Shown here piece after piece: positions 39,529 to 51,889 of a stretch of DNA of 64,000 nt. The position numbers and the translations under genes were made by a program. This stretch comes from Agriotes lineatus (Eukaryota > Arthropoda > Insecta > Coleoptera > Elateridae). Within the stretch, counting starts at the first letter, position 1, and every line of letters begins with the position of its first letter. The stretch covers positions 1 through 64,000 of the forward strand of contig CALNHX010001946.1 in the NCBI GenBank assembly GCA_940337035.1, written 5' to 3'. A model generated the notes under the pieces. It searched no databases, had not been told where the DNA came from, and saw nothing but the letters and a program-made list of their open reading frames with translations.

Positions 39529-39563
39529 CAGTATGTAATATTAAAGCAAGTGGGCTACGAGGG

Positions 39564-42500
39564 TTAAATTATTTTGCATCCAAAAAATTTAAGTTTAACA
39601 GTTTAGTATTAAGGTGCGTTAGAACGTCTGAAAAGCACGTTTTTCAATATACGTTAACTTCAGACAATTTTATTGTACTACTATAACACCTGGCGTCGAT
39701 CAAAATATAATAATTTTATACGTGGTCATCGTGCCAACGCTAACACGTACTCAACAATTGGTTTAGAATTGATTGGAAGGGTTGTAAACAATGTAGGAGT
39801 GCATTTAGAGCTTGTTTAGCCATATAAAATTGCTATATTAAATTATTTGTATCTAAAAAATTCATGTTTAATAGTTTAGTATTAAGGTGCGTTAGAACGT
39901 CTGAAAAGCACGTTTTTCAATATACGATAACTACAGAAAATTTTATTGTACTACTATAACACCCGGCGTCGATCAAAATATAATAATTTTATACGTGGTC
40001 ATCGTGCCAACGCTAACACGTACTCAACAATTGGTTTAGAATTGATTGGAAGGGTTGTAAACAATGTAGGAGTGCATTTAGAGCTTATTTGGCCATATAA
40101 AATTGCTATATTAAATTATTTTGCATCCAAAAAATTCAAGTTTAATAGTTTAGTATTAAGGTCCGTTAGAACGTCTGAAAAGCACGTTTTTCAATATACG
40201 TTAACTACAGAAAATTTTATTGTACTACTATAACACCTGGCGTCGATCAAAATATAATAATTTTATACCTGGTCATCATGCCAACGCTAACACGTACTCA
40301 ACAATTGGTTTAGAATTGATTGGAAAGGTTGTAAACAATGTAGGAGTGCATTTAGAGCTTATTTAGCCATATAAAATTGCTATATTACATTATTTTGCAT
40401 CCAAAAAATTCAAGTTTAATAGTTTAGTATTAAGGTGCGTTAGAACGTCTGAAAAGCACGTTTTTCAATATACGTTAACTACAGAAAACTTTATTGTACT
40501 ACTATAACACCTGGCGTCGATCAAAATATAATAATTTTATACGTGGTCATCGTGCCAACACTAACACGTACTCAGCAATTGGTTTAGAATTGATTGGAAA
40601 GGTTGTAAACAATGTAGGAGTGCATTTAGAGCTTATTTAGCCATATAAAATTGCTATATTAAATTATTTTGCATCCAAAAAATTCAAGTTTAATAGTTTA
40701 GTATTAAGGTGCGTTAGAACGTCTGAAAAGCACGTTTTTCAATATACGTTAACTACAGCAAATTATATTGTACTACTATAACACCTGGCGTCGATCAAAA
40801 TATAATAATTTTATACGTGGTCATCATGCCAACGCTAACACGTACTCAACAATTGGTTTAAAATTGATTGGAAAGGTTGTAAACAATGTAGGAGTGCATT
40901 TAGAGCTTATTTAGCCATATAAAATTGCTATAATACATTATTTTGCATCCAAAAAATTCAAGTTTAATAGTTTAGTATTAAGGTGCGTTAGAACGTCTGA
41001 AAAGCACGTTTTTCAATATACGTTAACTACAGAAAATTTTATTGTACTACTATAACACCTGGCGTCGATCAAAATATAATAATTTTATACGTGGTCATCG
41101 AGCCAACGCTAACACGTACTCAACAATTGGTTTAGAATTGATTGGAAAGGTTGTAAACAATGTAGGAGTGCATTTAGAGCTTATTTAGCCATATAAAATT
41201 GCTATATTACATTATTTTGCATCCAAAAAATTCAAGTTTAATAGTTTAGTATTAAGGTGCGTTAGAACGTCTGAAAAGCACGTTTTTCAGTATACGTTAA
41301 CTACAGAAAATTTTATTGTACTACTATAACACCTGGCGTCGATCAAAATATAATCATTTTATACGTGGTCATCGTGCCAACACTAACACGTACTCAACAA
41401 TTGGTTTAGAATTGATTGGAAAGGTTGTAAACAATGTAGGAGTGCATTTAGAGCTTATTTGGCCATATAAAATTGATATATTAAATATATTTTGCATCCA
41501 AAAAATTCAAGTTTAATAGTTTAGTATTAAGGTGCGTTAGAACGTCTGAAAAGCACTTTTTTCAATATACGTTAACTACAGAAAATTTTATTGTACTACT
41601 ATAACACCTGGCGTCGATCAAAATATAATAATTTTATACGTGGTCATCGTGCCAACACTAACACGTACTCAACAATTGATTTAGAATTGATTGGAAAGGT
41701 TGTAAACAATGTAGGAGTGCATTTAGAGCTTATTTAGCCATATAAAATTGCTATATTAAATAATTTTGCATCCAAAAAATTCAAGTTTAGTAGTTTAGTA
41801 TTAAGGTGCGTTAGAACGTCTGAAAAGCACGTTTTTCAATATACGTTAACTTTAGACAATTTTATTGTACTACTATAACACCTGGCGTCGATCAAAATAT
41901 AATAATTTTATACGTGGTCATCGTGCCAACGCTAACACGTACTCAACAATTGGTTTAGAATTGATTGGAAGGGTTGTAAACAATGTAGGAGTGCATTTAG
42001 AGCTTGTTTAGCCATATAAAATTGCTATATTAAATTATTTGTATCTAAAAAATTCATGTTTAATAGTTTAGTATTAAGGTGCGTTAGAACGTCTGAAAAG
42101 CACGTTTTTCAATATACGATAACTACAGAAAATTTTATTGTACTACTATAACACCCGGCGTCGATCAAAATATAATAATTTTATACGTGGTCATCGTGCC
42201 AACGCTAACACGTACTCAGCAATTGGTTTAGAATTGATTGGAAGGGTTGTAAACAATGTAGGAGTGCATTTAGAGCTTATTTGGCCATATAAAATTGCTA
42301 TATTAAATTATTTTGCATCCAAAAAATTCAAGTTTAATAGTTTAATATTAAGGTCCGTTAGAACGTCTGAAAAGCACGTTTTTCAATATACGTTAACTAC
42401 AGAAAATTTTATTGTACTACTATAACACCTGGCGTCGATCAAAATATAATAATTTTATACCTGGTCATCATGCCAACGCTAACACGTACTCAACAATTGG

Positions 42501-45500
42501 TTTAGAATTGATTGGAAAGGTTGTAAACAATGTAGGAGTGCATTTAGAGCTTATTTGGCCATATAAAATTGCTATATTACATTATTTTGCATCCAAAAAA
42601 TTCAAGTTTAATAGTTTAGTATTAAGGTGCGTTAGAACGTCTGAAAAGCACGTTTTTCAATATACGTTAACTACAGAAAACTTTATTGTACTACTATAAC
42701 ACCTGGCGTCGATCAAAATATAATAATTTTATACGTGGTCATCGTGCCAACACTAACACGTACTCAGCAATTGGTTTAGAATTGATTGGAAAGGTTGTAA
42801 ACAATGTAGGAGTGCATTTAGAGCTTATTTAGCCATATAAAATTGCTATATTAAATTATTTTGCATCCAAAAAATTCAAGTTTAATAGTTTAGTATTAAG
42901 GTGCGTTAGAACGTCTGAAAAGCACGTTTTTCAGTATACGTTAACTACAGAAAATTTTATTTAATATAACACCTGGCGTCGATCAAAATATAATAATTTT
43001 ATACGTGGTCATCGTGCCAACGCTAACACGTACTCAACAATTGGTTTAGAATTGATTGAAAAGGTTGTAAACAATGTAGGAGTGCATTTAGAGCTTATTT
43101 AGCCATATAAAATTGCTATATTACATTATTTTGCATCCAAAAAATTCAAGTTTAATAGTTTAGTATTAAGGTGCGTTAGAACGTCTGAAAAGCACGTTTT
43201 TCAATATACGATAACTACAGAAAATTTTATTGTACTACTATAACACCTGGCATCGATCAAAATATAATAATGATTGGAAAGGTTTTAAACAATGTAGGAG
43301 TGCATTTAGAGCTTATTTAGACATATAAAATTGCTATATTAAATAATTTTGCATCCAAAAAATTCAAGTTTAGTAGTTTAGTATTAAAGTGCGTTAGAAC
43401 GTCTGAAAAGCACGTTTTTCAATATACGTTAACTACAGAAAATTTTATTTAATATAACACCTGGCGTCGATCAAAATATAATAATTTTATACGTGGTCAT
43501 CGTGCCAACGCTAACACGTACTCAACAATTGGTTTAGAATTGATTGGAAGGGTTGTAAACAATGTAGGAGTGCATTTAGAGCTTGTTTAGCCATATAAAA
43601 TTGCTATATTAAATTATTTGTATCTAAAAAATTCATGTTTAATAGTTTAGTATTAAGGTGCGTTAGAACGTCTGAAAAGCACGTTTTTCAATATACGATA
43701 ACTACAGAAAATTTTATTGTACTACTATAACACCCGGCGTCGATCAAAATATAATAATTTTATACGTGGTCATCGTGCCAACACTAACACGTATTCAACA
43801 ATTGGTTTAGAATTGATTGGAAAGGTTGTAAACAATGTAGGAGTGCATTTAGAGCTTATTTAGCCGTATAAAATTGCTATAATAAATTATTTTGCATCCA
43901 AAAAATTCAAGTTTAATAGTTTAGTATTAAGGTGCGTTAGAACGTCTGAAAAGCACGTTTTTCAATATACGTTAACTACAGAAAATTTTATTGTACTACT
44001 ATAACACCTGGCGTCGATCAAAATATAATAATTTTTACGTGGTCATCGTGCCAACACTAACACGTACTCAACAATTGGTTTAGAATTGATTGGAAAGGTT
44101 GTAAACAAAGTAGGAGTGCATTTAGAGCTTATTTAGCCATATAAAATTGCTATATTAAATTATTTTGCATCCAAAAAATTCAAGTTTAATAGTTTAGTAT
44201 TAAGGTGCGTTAGAACGTCTGGAAAGCACGTTTTTCAATATACGTTAACTACAGAAAATTTTATTGTACTACTATAACACCTGGCATCGATCAAAATATA
44301 ATAATGATTGGAAAGGTTGTAAACAATGTAGGAGTGCATTTAGAGCTTATTTAGACATATAAAATTGTTATATTAAATAATTTTGCATCCAAAAAATTCA
44401 AGTTTAGTAGTTTAGTATTAAGCTGCGTTAGAACGTCTGAAAAGCACGTTTTTCAATATACGTTAACTACAGAAAATTTTATTTAATATAACACTTGGCG
44501 TCGATCAAAATATAATAATTTTATACGTGGTCATCGTGCCAATGCTAACACGTACTCAACAATTGGTTTAGAATTGATTGAAAAAGTTGTAAACAATGTA
44601 GGAGTGCATTTAGAGCTTATTTAGCCATATAAAATTGCTATATTAAATAATTTTGCATCCAAAAAATTCAAGTTTAGTAGTTTAGTATTAAGGTGCGTTA
44701 GAACGTCTGAAAAGCACGTTTTTCAATATACGTTAACTACAGAAAATTTTATTTAATTTAACACCTGGCGTCGATCAAAATATAATAATTTTATACGTGG
44801 TCATCGTGCCAACGCTAACACGTACTCAACAATTGGTTTAGAATTGATTGGAAGGGTTGTAAACAATGTAGGAGTGCATTTAGAGCTTGTTTAGCCATAT
44901 AAAATTGCTATATTAAATTATTTGTATCTAAAAAATTCATGTTTAATAGTTTAGTATTAAGGTGCGTTAGAACGTCTGAAAAGCACGTTTTTCAATATAC
45001 GATAACTACAGAAAATGTTATTGTACTACTATAACACCTGGCGTCGATCAAAATATAATAATTTTATACGTGGTCATCGTGCCAACGCTAACACGTACTC
45101 AACAATTGGTTTAGAATTGATTGAAAAGGTTGTAAACAATGTAGGAGTGCATTTAGAGCTTATTTAGCCATATAAAATTGCTATATTAAATAATTTTGCA
45201 TCCAAAAAATTCAAGTTTAGTAGTTTAGGATTAAGGTGCGTTAGAACGTCTGAAAAGCACGTTTTTCAATATACGTTAACTACAGAAAATTTTATTTAAT
45301 ATAACACCTGGCGTCGATCAAAATATAATAATTTTATACGTGGTCATCGTGCCAACGCTAACACGTACTCAACAATTGGTTTAGAATTGATTGGAAGGGT
45401 CGTAAACAATGTAGGAGTGCATTTAGTGCTTGTTTAGCCATATAAAAATGCTATATTAAATTATTTGTATCTATAAAATTCATGTTTAATAGTTTAGTAT

Positions 45501-48037
45501 TAAGGTGCGTTAGAACGTCTGAAAAGCACGTTTTTCAATATACGATAACTACAGAAAATTTTATTTAATATAACACCTGGCGTCGATCAAAATATAATAA
45601 TTTTATACGTGGTCATCGTGCCAACGCTAACACGTACTCAACAATTGGTTTAGAATTGATTGGAAAGGTTGTAAACAATGTAGGGGTGCATTTAGAGCTT
45701 ATTTAGCCATATAAAATTGCTATATTAAATTATTTGTATCTAAAAAATTCATGTTTAATAGTTTAGTATTAAGGTGCGTTAGAACGTCTGAAAAGCACGT
45801 TTTTCAATATACGATAACTACAGAAAATGTTATTTAATATAACACCTGGCGTCGATCAAAATATAATAATTTTATACGTGGTCATCGTGCCAACGCTAAC
45901 ACGTACTCAACAATTGGTTTAGAATTGATTGGAACGGTTGTAAACAATGTAGGAGTGCATTTAGAGCTTGTTTAGCCATATAAAATTACTATATTAAATT
46001 ATTTGTATCTAAAAAATTCATGTTTAATAGTTTAGTATTAAGGTGCGTTAGAACGTCTGAAAAGCACGTTTTTCAATATACGATAACTACAGAAAATTTT
46101 ATTGTACTACTATAACACCCGGCGTCGATCAAAATATAATAATTTTATACGTGGTCATCGTGCCAACACTAACACGTACTCAACAATTGGTTTAGAATTG
46201 ATTGGAAAGGTTGTAAACAATGTAGGAGTGCATTTAGAGCTTATTTAGCCATATAAAATTACTATATTAAATTATTTTGCATCCAAAAAATTCAAGTTTA
46301 ATAGTTTAGCATTAAGGTGCGTTAGAACGTCTGAAAAGCACTTTTTTCAATATACGTTAACTACAGAAAATTTTATTGTACTACTATAACACCTGGCGTC
46401 GATCAAAATATAATCATTTTATACGTGGTCATCGTGCCAACACTAACACGTACTCAACAATTGGTTTAGAATTGATTGGAAAGGTTGTAAACAATGTAGG
46501 AGTGCATTTAGAGCTTATTTGGCCATATAAAATTGATATATTAAATTATTTTGCATCCAAAAAATTCAAGTTTAATAGTTTAGTATTAAGGTGCGTTAGA
46601 ACGTCTGAAAAGCACTTTTTTCAATATACGTTAACTACAGATAATTTTATTGTACTACTATAACACCTGGCGTCGATCAAAATATAATAATTTTGTACGT
46701 GGTCTTCGTGCCAACGCTAACTCGTACTCAACAATTGGTTTAGAATTGATTGGAAAGGTTGTAAACAATGTAGGGGTGCATTTAGAGCTTATTTAGCCAT
46801 ATAAAATTGCCATATTAAATTATTTTGCATCCAAAAAATTCAAGTTTAATAGTTTAGTATTAAGGTGCGTTAGAACGTCTGAAAAGCACGTTTTTCAGTA
46901 TACGTTAACTACAGAAAATTTTATTGTACTACTATAACACCTGGCGTCGACCAAAATATAATAATTTTATACGTGGTCATCGTGCCAACACTAACACGTA
47001 CTCAACAATTGGTTTAGAATTGATTGGAAAGGTTGTAAACAATGTAGGAGTGCATTTAGAGCTTATTTAGCCATATAAAATTACTATATTAAATTATTTT
47101 GCATCCAAAAAATTCAAGTTTAATAGTTTAGCATTAAGGTGCGTTAGAACGTCTGAAAAGCACTTTTTTCAATATACGTTAACTACAGAAAATTTTATTG
47201 TACTACTATAACACCTGGCGTCGATGAAAATATAATAATTTTATACGTGGTCATCGTGCCAACACTAACACGTACTCAACAATTGGTTTAGAATTGATTG
47301 GAAAGTTGTAAACAATGTAGGAGTGCATTTAGAGCTTATTTGGCCATATAAAATTGATATATTAAATTATTTTGCATCCAAAAAATTCAAGTTTAGTATT
47401 AAGGTGCGTTAGAACGTCTGAAAAGCACTTTTTTCAATATACGTTAACTACAGAAAATTTTATTGTACTACTATAACACCTGGCGTCGATCAAAATATAA
47501 TAATTGTATACGTGGTAATCGTGCCAACACTAACAAGTGCTCAACAATTGGTTTAGAATTGATTGGAAAGGTTGTAAACAATGTAGGAGTGCATTTAGAG
47601 CTTATTTAGCCATATAAAATTGCCATATTAAATTATTTTGCATCCAAAAAATTCAAGTTTAATAGTTTAGTATTAAGGTGCGTTAGAACGTCTGAAAAGC
47701 ACGTTTTTCAGTATACGTTAACTACAGAAAATTTTATTGTACTACTATAACACCTGGCGTCGATCAAAATATAATAATTTTATACGTGGTCATCGTGCCA
47801 ACACTAACACGTATTCAACAATTGGTTTAGAATTGATTGGAAAGGTTGTAAACAATGTAGGAGTGCATTTAGAGCTTATTTAGTCGTATAAAATTGCTAT
47901 AATAAATTATTTTGCATCCAAAAAATTCAAGTTTAATAGTTTAATATTAAGGTGCGTTAGAACGTCTGAAAAGCACGTTTTTCAATATACGTTAACTACA
48001 GAAAATTTTATTGTACTACTATAACACCTGGCGTCGA
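39564..48037 (+). repeat. Satellite array, block E (~31 monomers)
   Basis: Satellite from copy 4 to the LINE fragment. It mixes block A-like 274 bp units (CATCGAGCC, ACAGCAAATTATATTG) with the right-hand subtypes (TTTGTATCTAAAAAATTCATG, GGAAGGGTTG, CAATATACGATAAC, TTTTATTTAATATAACACC). The monomers at 39,946 and 42,138 (TTGGCC type) are part of a repeat offset by 2192 bp, eight monomers. Two 56 bp-deleted monomers lie at junctions near 43,271 and 44,305. No gene is seen. Confidence 0.96.
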
Positions 48038-48038
48038 C

Positions 48039-48266
48039 CATAACTATGACACAAGGTATTCCAGCTTCTTAACTGTAGATGCTCATAGAGTAATGCGTTA
48101 CGAGAAGTCACCAATATATGCAGGGAAAAAATTCTATAACATGCTTCCTAATGCTGTTCGTGAGCTATCATACAATCACTTTAAAAGACAAATCAAAAGA
48201 TTATTACTCGCCAAATGTTATTACTCTGTGGAAGAATTCCTTAGTGATAAGTCCATAACATTGTAA
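48039..48266 (+). pseudogene. LINE ORF2 C-terminal fragment (75 codons)
   Basis: The frame is open from the insertion edge to TAA at 48264-48266. The product reads HNYDTR at the start, then YAGKKFYNMLP in the middle, NHFKRQIKRLL, and finally YYSVEEFL near the end. This succession is the familiar tail of Jockey/CR1-clade ORF2 proteins, lying after the reverse transcriptase domain. That assignment is from recall of the family, not a search. The endonuclease and reverse transcriptase domains are missing through 5' truncation, so the fragment is dead. Its intact frame suggests a fairly recent insertion, but at 75 codons this is weak evidence. Confidence 0.82.
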
Positions 48267-48347
48267 GTGTAGTAACCTGTCCATGTTTTGTTTGTTTTGT
48301 AATAATGTGACTATTTTCATACTGTGTACAACAGTCTGATGAAACGT

Positions 48348-48353
48348 AATAAA
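48348..48353 (+). promoter_or_regulatory. LINE polyadenylation signal AATAAA
   Basis: AATAAA lies at the extreme 3' end of the LINE fragment, immediately before the ATT tail and 82 bp after the ORF2 stop. It is consistent with the 3' terminus of the source element. Confidence 0.5.
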
Positions 48354-48370
48354 TTATTATTATTATTATT
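48353..48370 (+). repeat. (ATT)6 microsatellite tail of the LINE fragment
   Basis: Eighteen bases of perfect ATT repeat lead directly into the satellite base run AATATAATAA. A short tandem tail, not poly(A), is known for several non-LTR clades. Confidence 0.8.
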
Positions 48371-51300
48371 AATATAATAATTTTATACGTGGTCATCGTG
48401 CCAACACTAACACGTACTCAACAATTGGTTTAGAATTGATTGGAAAGGTTGTAAACAATGTAGGAGTGCATTTAGAGCTTATTTAGCCATATAAAATTGC
48501 TATATTAAATAATTTTGCATCCAAAAAATTCAAGTTTAGTAGTTTAGTATTAAGGTGCGTTATAACGTCTGAAAAGCACGTTTTTCAATATACGTTAACT
48601 ACAGAAAATTTTATTTAATATAACACCTGGCGTCGATCAAAATATAATAATTTTATACGTGGTCATCGTGCCAACGCTAACACGTACTCAAAAATTGGTT
48701 TAGAATTGATTGGAAGGGTTGTAAACAATGTAGGAGTGCATTTAGAGCTTGTTTAGCCATATAAAATTGCTATATTAAATTATTTGTATCTAAAAAATTC
48801 AAGTTTAACAGTTTAGTATTAAGGTGCGTTAGAACGTCTGAAAAGCACGTTTTTCTATATACGTTAACTACAGAAAATTTTATTGTACTACTATAACACC
48901 TGGCGTCGATCAAAATATAATAATTTTATACGTGGTCATCGTGCCAACACTAACACGTACTCAACAATTGGTTTAGAATTGATTGGAAAGGTTGTAAGCA
49001 ATGTAGGAGTGCATTTAGAGCTTATTTAGCCATATAATATTGCTATATTAAATTATTTTGCATCCAAAAAATTCAAGTTTAGTAGTTTAGTATTAAGGTG
49101 CGTTAGAACGTCTGAAAAGCACGTTTTTCAATATACGTTAACTACAGAAAATTTTATTTAATATAACACCTGGCGTCGATCAAAATATAATAATTTTATA
49201 CGTGGTCATCGTGCCAACGCTAACACGTACCCAACAATTGGTTTAGAATTGATTGGAAGGGTTGTAAACAATGTAGGAGTGCATTTAGAGCTTGTTTAGC
49301 CATATAAAATTGCTATATTAAATTATTTGTATCTAAAAAATTCAAGTTTAACAGTTTAGTATTAAGGTGCGTTAGAACGTCTGAAAAGCACGTTTTTCTA
49401 TATACGTTAACCACAGAAAATTTTATTGTACTACTATAACACCTGGCGTCGATCAAAATATAATAATTTTATACGTGGTCATCGTGCCAACACTAACACG
49501 TACTCAACAATTGGTTTAGAATTGATTGGAAAGGTTGTAAACAATGTAGGAGTGCATTTAGAGCTTATTTAGCCATATAAAATTGCTATATTAAATTATT
49601 TTGCATCCAAAAAATTCAAGTTTAGTAGTTTAGTATTAAGGTGCGTTAGAACGTCTGAAAAGCACGTTTTTCAATATACGTTAACTACAGAAAATTTTAT
49701 TGTACTACTATAACACCTGGCGTCGATCAAAATATAATAATTTTATACGTGGTCATCGTGCCAACGCTAACACGTACTCAACAATTGGTTTAGAATTGAT
49801 TGGAAGGGTTGTAAACAATGTAGGAGTGCATTTAGAGCTTGTTTAGCCATATAAAATTGCTATATTAAATTATTTGTATCTAAAAAATTCAAGTTTATCA
49901 GTTTAGTATTAAGGTGCGTTAGAACGTCTGAAAAGCACGTTTTTCTATATACGTTAACTACAGAAAATTTTATTTAATATAACACCTGGCGTCGATCAAA
50001 ATATAATAATTTTATACGTGGTCATCGTGCCAACACTAACACGTACTCAACAATTGGTTTAGAATTGATTGGAGAGGTTGTAAACAATGTAGGAGTGCAT
50101 TTAGAGCTTATTTAGCCATATAAAATTGCTATATTAAATTATTTTGCATCCAAAAAATTCAAGTTTAATAGTTTAGCATTAAGGTGCGTTAGAACGTCTG
50201 AAAAGCACTTTTTTCAATATACGTTAACTACAGAAAATTTTATCGTACTACTATAACACATGGCGTCGATCAAAATATAATAATTTTATACGTGGTCATC
50301 GTGCCAACGCTAACACGTACTCAACAATTGGTTTAGAATTGATTGGAAGGGTTGTAAACAATGTAGGAGTGCATTTAGAGCTTGTTTAGCCATATAAAAT
50401 TGCTATATTAAATTATTTGTATCTAAAAAATTCAAGTTTAACAGTTTAGTATTAATGTGCGTTAGAACGTCTGAAAAGCACGTTTTTCTATATACGTTAA
50501 CTACAGAAAATTTTATTGTACTACTATAACACCCGGCGTCGATCAAAATATAATAATTTTATACGTGGTCATCGTGCCAACGCTAACACGTACTCAACAA
50601 TTGGTTTAGAATTGATTGAAATGGTTGTAAACAATGTAGGAGTGCATTTAGAGCTTATTTAGTCATATAAAATTGCCATATTAATTTATTTTGCATCAAA
50701 AAAATTCAAGTTTAGTAGTTTAGTATTAAGGTGCGTTAGAACGTCTGAAAAGCACGTTTTTCAATATACGTTAGCTACAAAAAATTTTATTGTACTACTA
50801 TAACACCCGGCGTCGATCAAAATATAATAATTTTATACGTGGTCATCGTGCCAACGCTAACACGTACTCAACAATTGGTTTAGAATTGATTGAAATGGTT
50901 GTAAACAATGTAGGAGTGCATTTAGAGTTTATTTAGCCATATAAAATTGCCATATTAATTTATTTTGCATCAAAAAAATTCAAGTTTAGTAGTTTAGTAT
51001 TAAGGTGCGTTAGAACGTCTGAAAAGCACGTTTTTCAATATACGTTAACTACAGAAAATTTTATTTAATATAACACCTGGCGTCGATCAAAATATAATAA
51101 TTTTATACGTGGTCATCGTGCCAACGCTAACACGTACTCAACAATTGGTTTAGAATTGATTGGAAGGGTTGTAAACAATGTAGGAGTGCATTTAGAGCTT
51201 GTTTAGCCATATAAAATTGCTATATTAAATTATTTGTATCTAAAAAATTCAAGTTTAACAGTTTAGTATTAATGTGCGTTAGAACGTCTGAAAAGCACGT

Positions 51301-51889
51301 TTTTCTATATACGTTAACTACAGAAAATTTTATTGTACTACTATAACACCCGGCGTCGATCAAAATATAATAATTTTATACGTGGTCATCGTGCCAACGC
51401 TAACACGTACTCAACAATTGGTTTAGAATTGATGGAAATGGTTGTAAACAATGTAGGAGTGCATTTAGAGCTTATTTAGTCATATAAAATTGCCATATTA
51501 ATTTATTTTGCATCAAAAAAATTCAAGTTTAGTAGTTTAGTATTAAGGTGCGTTAGAACGTCTGAAAAGCACGTTTTTCAATATACGTTAACTACAGAAA
51601 ATTTTATTGTACTACTATAACACCCGGCGTCGATCAAAATATAATAATTTTATACGTGGTCATCGTGCCAACGCTAACACGTACTCAACAATTGGTTTAG
51701 AATTGATTGAAATGGTTGTAAACAATGTAGGAGTGCATTTAGAGCTTATTTAGCCATATAAAATTGCCATATTAATTTATTTTGCATCAAAAAAATTCAA
51801 GTTTAGTAGTTTACTATTAAGGTGCGTTAGAACGTCTGAAAAGCACGTTTTTCAATATACGTTAACTACAGAAAATTTTATTTAATATA

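Larger units (their letters stand above)
38619..39563 (+). mobile_element. piggyBac-like deletion derivative, copy 4 (least damaged reading frame)
   Basis: A 945 bp element flanked by TTAA (38615-38618 and 39564-39567). The left terminal repeat is CCCTCGTAGCCCACCTG. The right one (39547-39563) has one mismatch, CAAGTGGG in place of CAGGTGGG. Order inside: left terminal repeat, left subterminal module (38807-38831), a TATA-like box (38993-39000), the transposase C-terminal remnant with no internal stop (39038-39337), an AATAAA, and the right subterminal module (39504-39528). An intact piggyBac-type element is about 2-3 kb with a ~600 residue transposase, so most of the coding region has been lost. 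It could move only with a transposase supplied elsewhere. Confidence 0.93.
48038..48370 (+). mobile_element. 5'-truncated non-LTR retrotransposon (Jockey/CR1-type LINE), 3' end only
   Basis: A 333 bp single-copy insertion in a satellite monomer. On the left the satellite stops after GGCGTCGA; on the right it resumes at AATATAATAATTTTATACG. The insert begins inside the last 75 codons of a LINE ORF2, then has an ~80 bp 3' UTR with AATAAA (48348-48353), and ends in (ATT)6 at 48353-48370. Severe 5' truncation and a simple-repeat tail are typical of target-primed reverse transcription. No target duplication is evident; about four satellite bases (TCAA) appear to be missing instead. It is not repeated elsewhere in the window. 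Confidence 0.88.

Noticed and set aside
10941..39563. Four independent piggyBac-like insertions showing a target hot spot
   Set aside because: Identical position, orientation and rare flanking monomer variants indicate amplification of one insertion, not repeated targeting.
48353..48370. (ATT)6 as an independent microsatellite
   Set aside because: It sits exactly at the 3' end of the LINE fragment after its AATAAA, so it is better explained as the element's tail.
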